Assembly (NCBI GenBank): GCA_023864145.1
Contig: JAIVER010000117.1
Coordinates: 1-5,372, forward strand
Direction: 5' to 3'
DNA from: Thiohalomonas sp.
Lineage (GTDB): Bacteria; Pseudomonadota; Gammaproteobacteria; GRL18
Length of the DNA stretch: 5,372 nt
Below are positions 5,133 through 5,372 of this stretch, one piece after another (positions within the stretch are counted from its first letter, which is position 1; every line of letters begins with the position of its first letter). A program made the translations under genes and the position numbers. The notes below the pieces were generated by a model. The model worked only from the letters and a program-made list of their open reading frames with translations, had not been told where the DNA came from and did no database searches.

Positions 5133-5372
5133 CTATGAAGGAGCTGGCAGTCCCACATAATTATCAGAGTCCAGATTAACCTTAAATTTCTCCATTGCCT
5201 TTACCAAAATAAGGCTCCAGCACTCATTGTAATTTAACTGCGTCGCAGTTGTTTTAAGCTCATCAAAAAAGTCGACAAGTCGGATGTATACCCATGACCT
5301 ATGAAAATGCTTGATTTTCATAGAGAAGAAGCTCAAAATTATCCAATGACGCAAATTACTCTCACAGCCCAT
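5133..5372 (-). CDS. Unrecognised hypothetical protein, incomplete at its N-terminus
   Basis: The - strand is open from the window edge to a TAG at 5133-5135, giving 79 codons. An ATG sits exactly at the edge (5370-5372), but the gene could extend beyond the window. A second ATG (5319-5321, giving MKIKHFHRSW) has no ribosome site. The product is mixed in character, with aromatic residues near the start and a probable helix around NECWSLILVKAMEKF, and ends in VGLPAPS. It has no signal peptide, membrane segment or motif that I recognise. Its reality is uncertain: two perfect inverted repeats lie within the frame, which is more typical of intergenic or mobile-element DNA. Its transcript would run toward the bidirectional terminator at 4997-5032, which fits a real gene. 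It may also be a decayed fragment. Confidence 0.35.
   Translation of the reverse strand: MGCESNLRHWIILSFFSMKIKHFHRSWVYIRLVDFFDELKTTATQLNYNECWSLILVKAMEKFKVNLDSDNYVGLPAPS
5236..5250. repeat. Perfect 15-bp palindrome AACTGCG-T-CGCAGTT
   Basis: The two 7-bp arms are exactly complementary around one T. The palindrome lies inside the right-end - strand reading frame. It has no T run, so it is not a terminator. It could be a protein-binding site, part of a small repeat element, or chance. Confidence 0.5.
5299..5323. repeat. Perfect 10-bp inverted repeat with 5-nt loop
   Basis: CTATGAAAAT (5299-5308) is exactly complementary to ATTTTCATAG (5314-5323), with GCTTG between them. Arms of this length are unlikely by chance in a window this size. 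No T run follows on either strand, so it is not an ordinary terminator. It overlaps the right-end reading frame at its MKIKHFH segment. Confidence 0.65.

Overview
The window looks like core chromosome of an AT-rich gammaproteobacterium. The three large proteins (Rep helicase, thioredoxin 1 and Rho) align along their length with the Escherichia coli proteins as I remember them, and the key Rho residues fall at the same numbers as in E. coli (K181, K184, D265, K336, R366). The genus cannot be fixed from the sequence. A methylotroph, sulfur oxidiser or related marine lineage would fit, but that is a guess.

Layout. Positions 3-77 hold the last 24 codons of an unidentified + strand gene, followed by an intrinsic terminator (105-157). 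The rep gene fills 190-2223 on the - strand. A divergent control region (2224-2476) carries a predicted promoter for each direction and three palindromic or inverted-repeat motifs. The + strand then reads trxA (2477-2803), a long AT-rich leader (2804-3246), rho (3247-4503), an unlisted 40-codon membrane-protein ORF (4566-4688), rpmE (4693-4902) and a strong terminator (4997-5032). The right end (5133-5372) holds an incomplete, unrecognised - strand reading frame that contains two perfect inverted repeats.

How the genes relate. Rep clears replication forks, Rho stops untranslated transcription, TrxA keeps cytosolic thiols reduced and L31 is a ribosomal protein. In E. coli the order rep-gppA-rhlB-trxA-rhoL-rho joins the same players. 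Here rep is divergent and gppA and rhlB are absent between rep and trxA. The rho leader starts at a good sigma70-type promoter (2882-2910) and ends in an 80-nt stretch without any G, with regularly spaced TC/CC steps. This is what a Rho-utilisation site looks like and suggests autogenous control.

Novelty. I see no defence system, mobile element or CRISPR array. The points most worth checking are the small membrane ORF between rho and rpmE with its start site in a possible hairpin, the rut-like rho leader, and a palindrome inside an overlong promoter spacer upstream of rep. Both rep and trxA appear to start at TTG.
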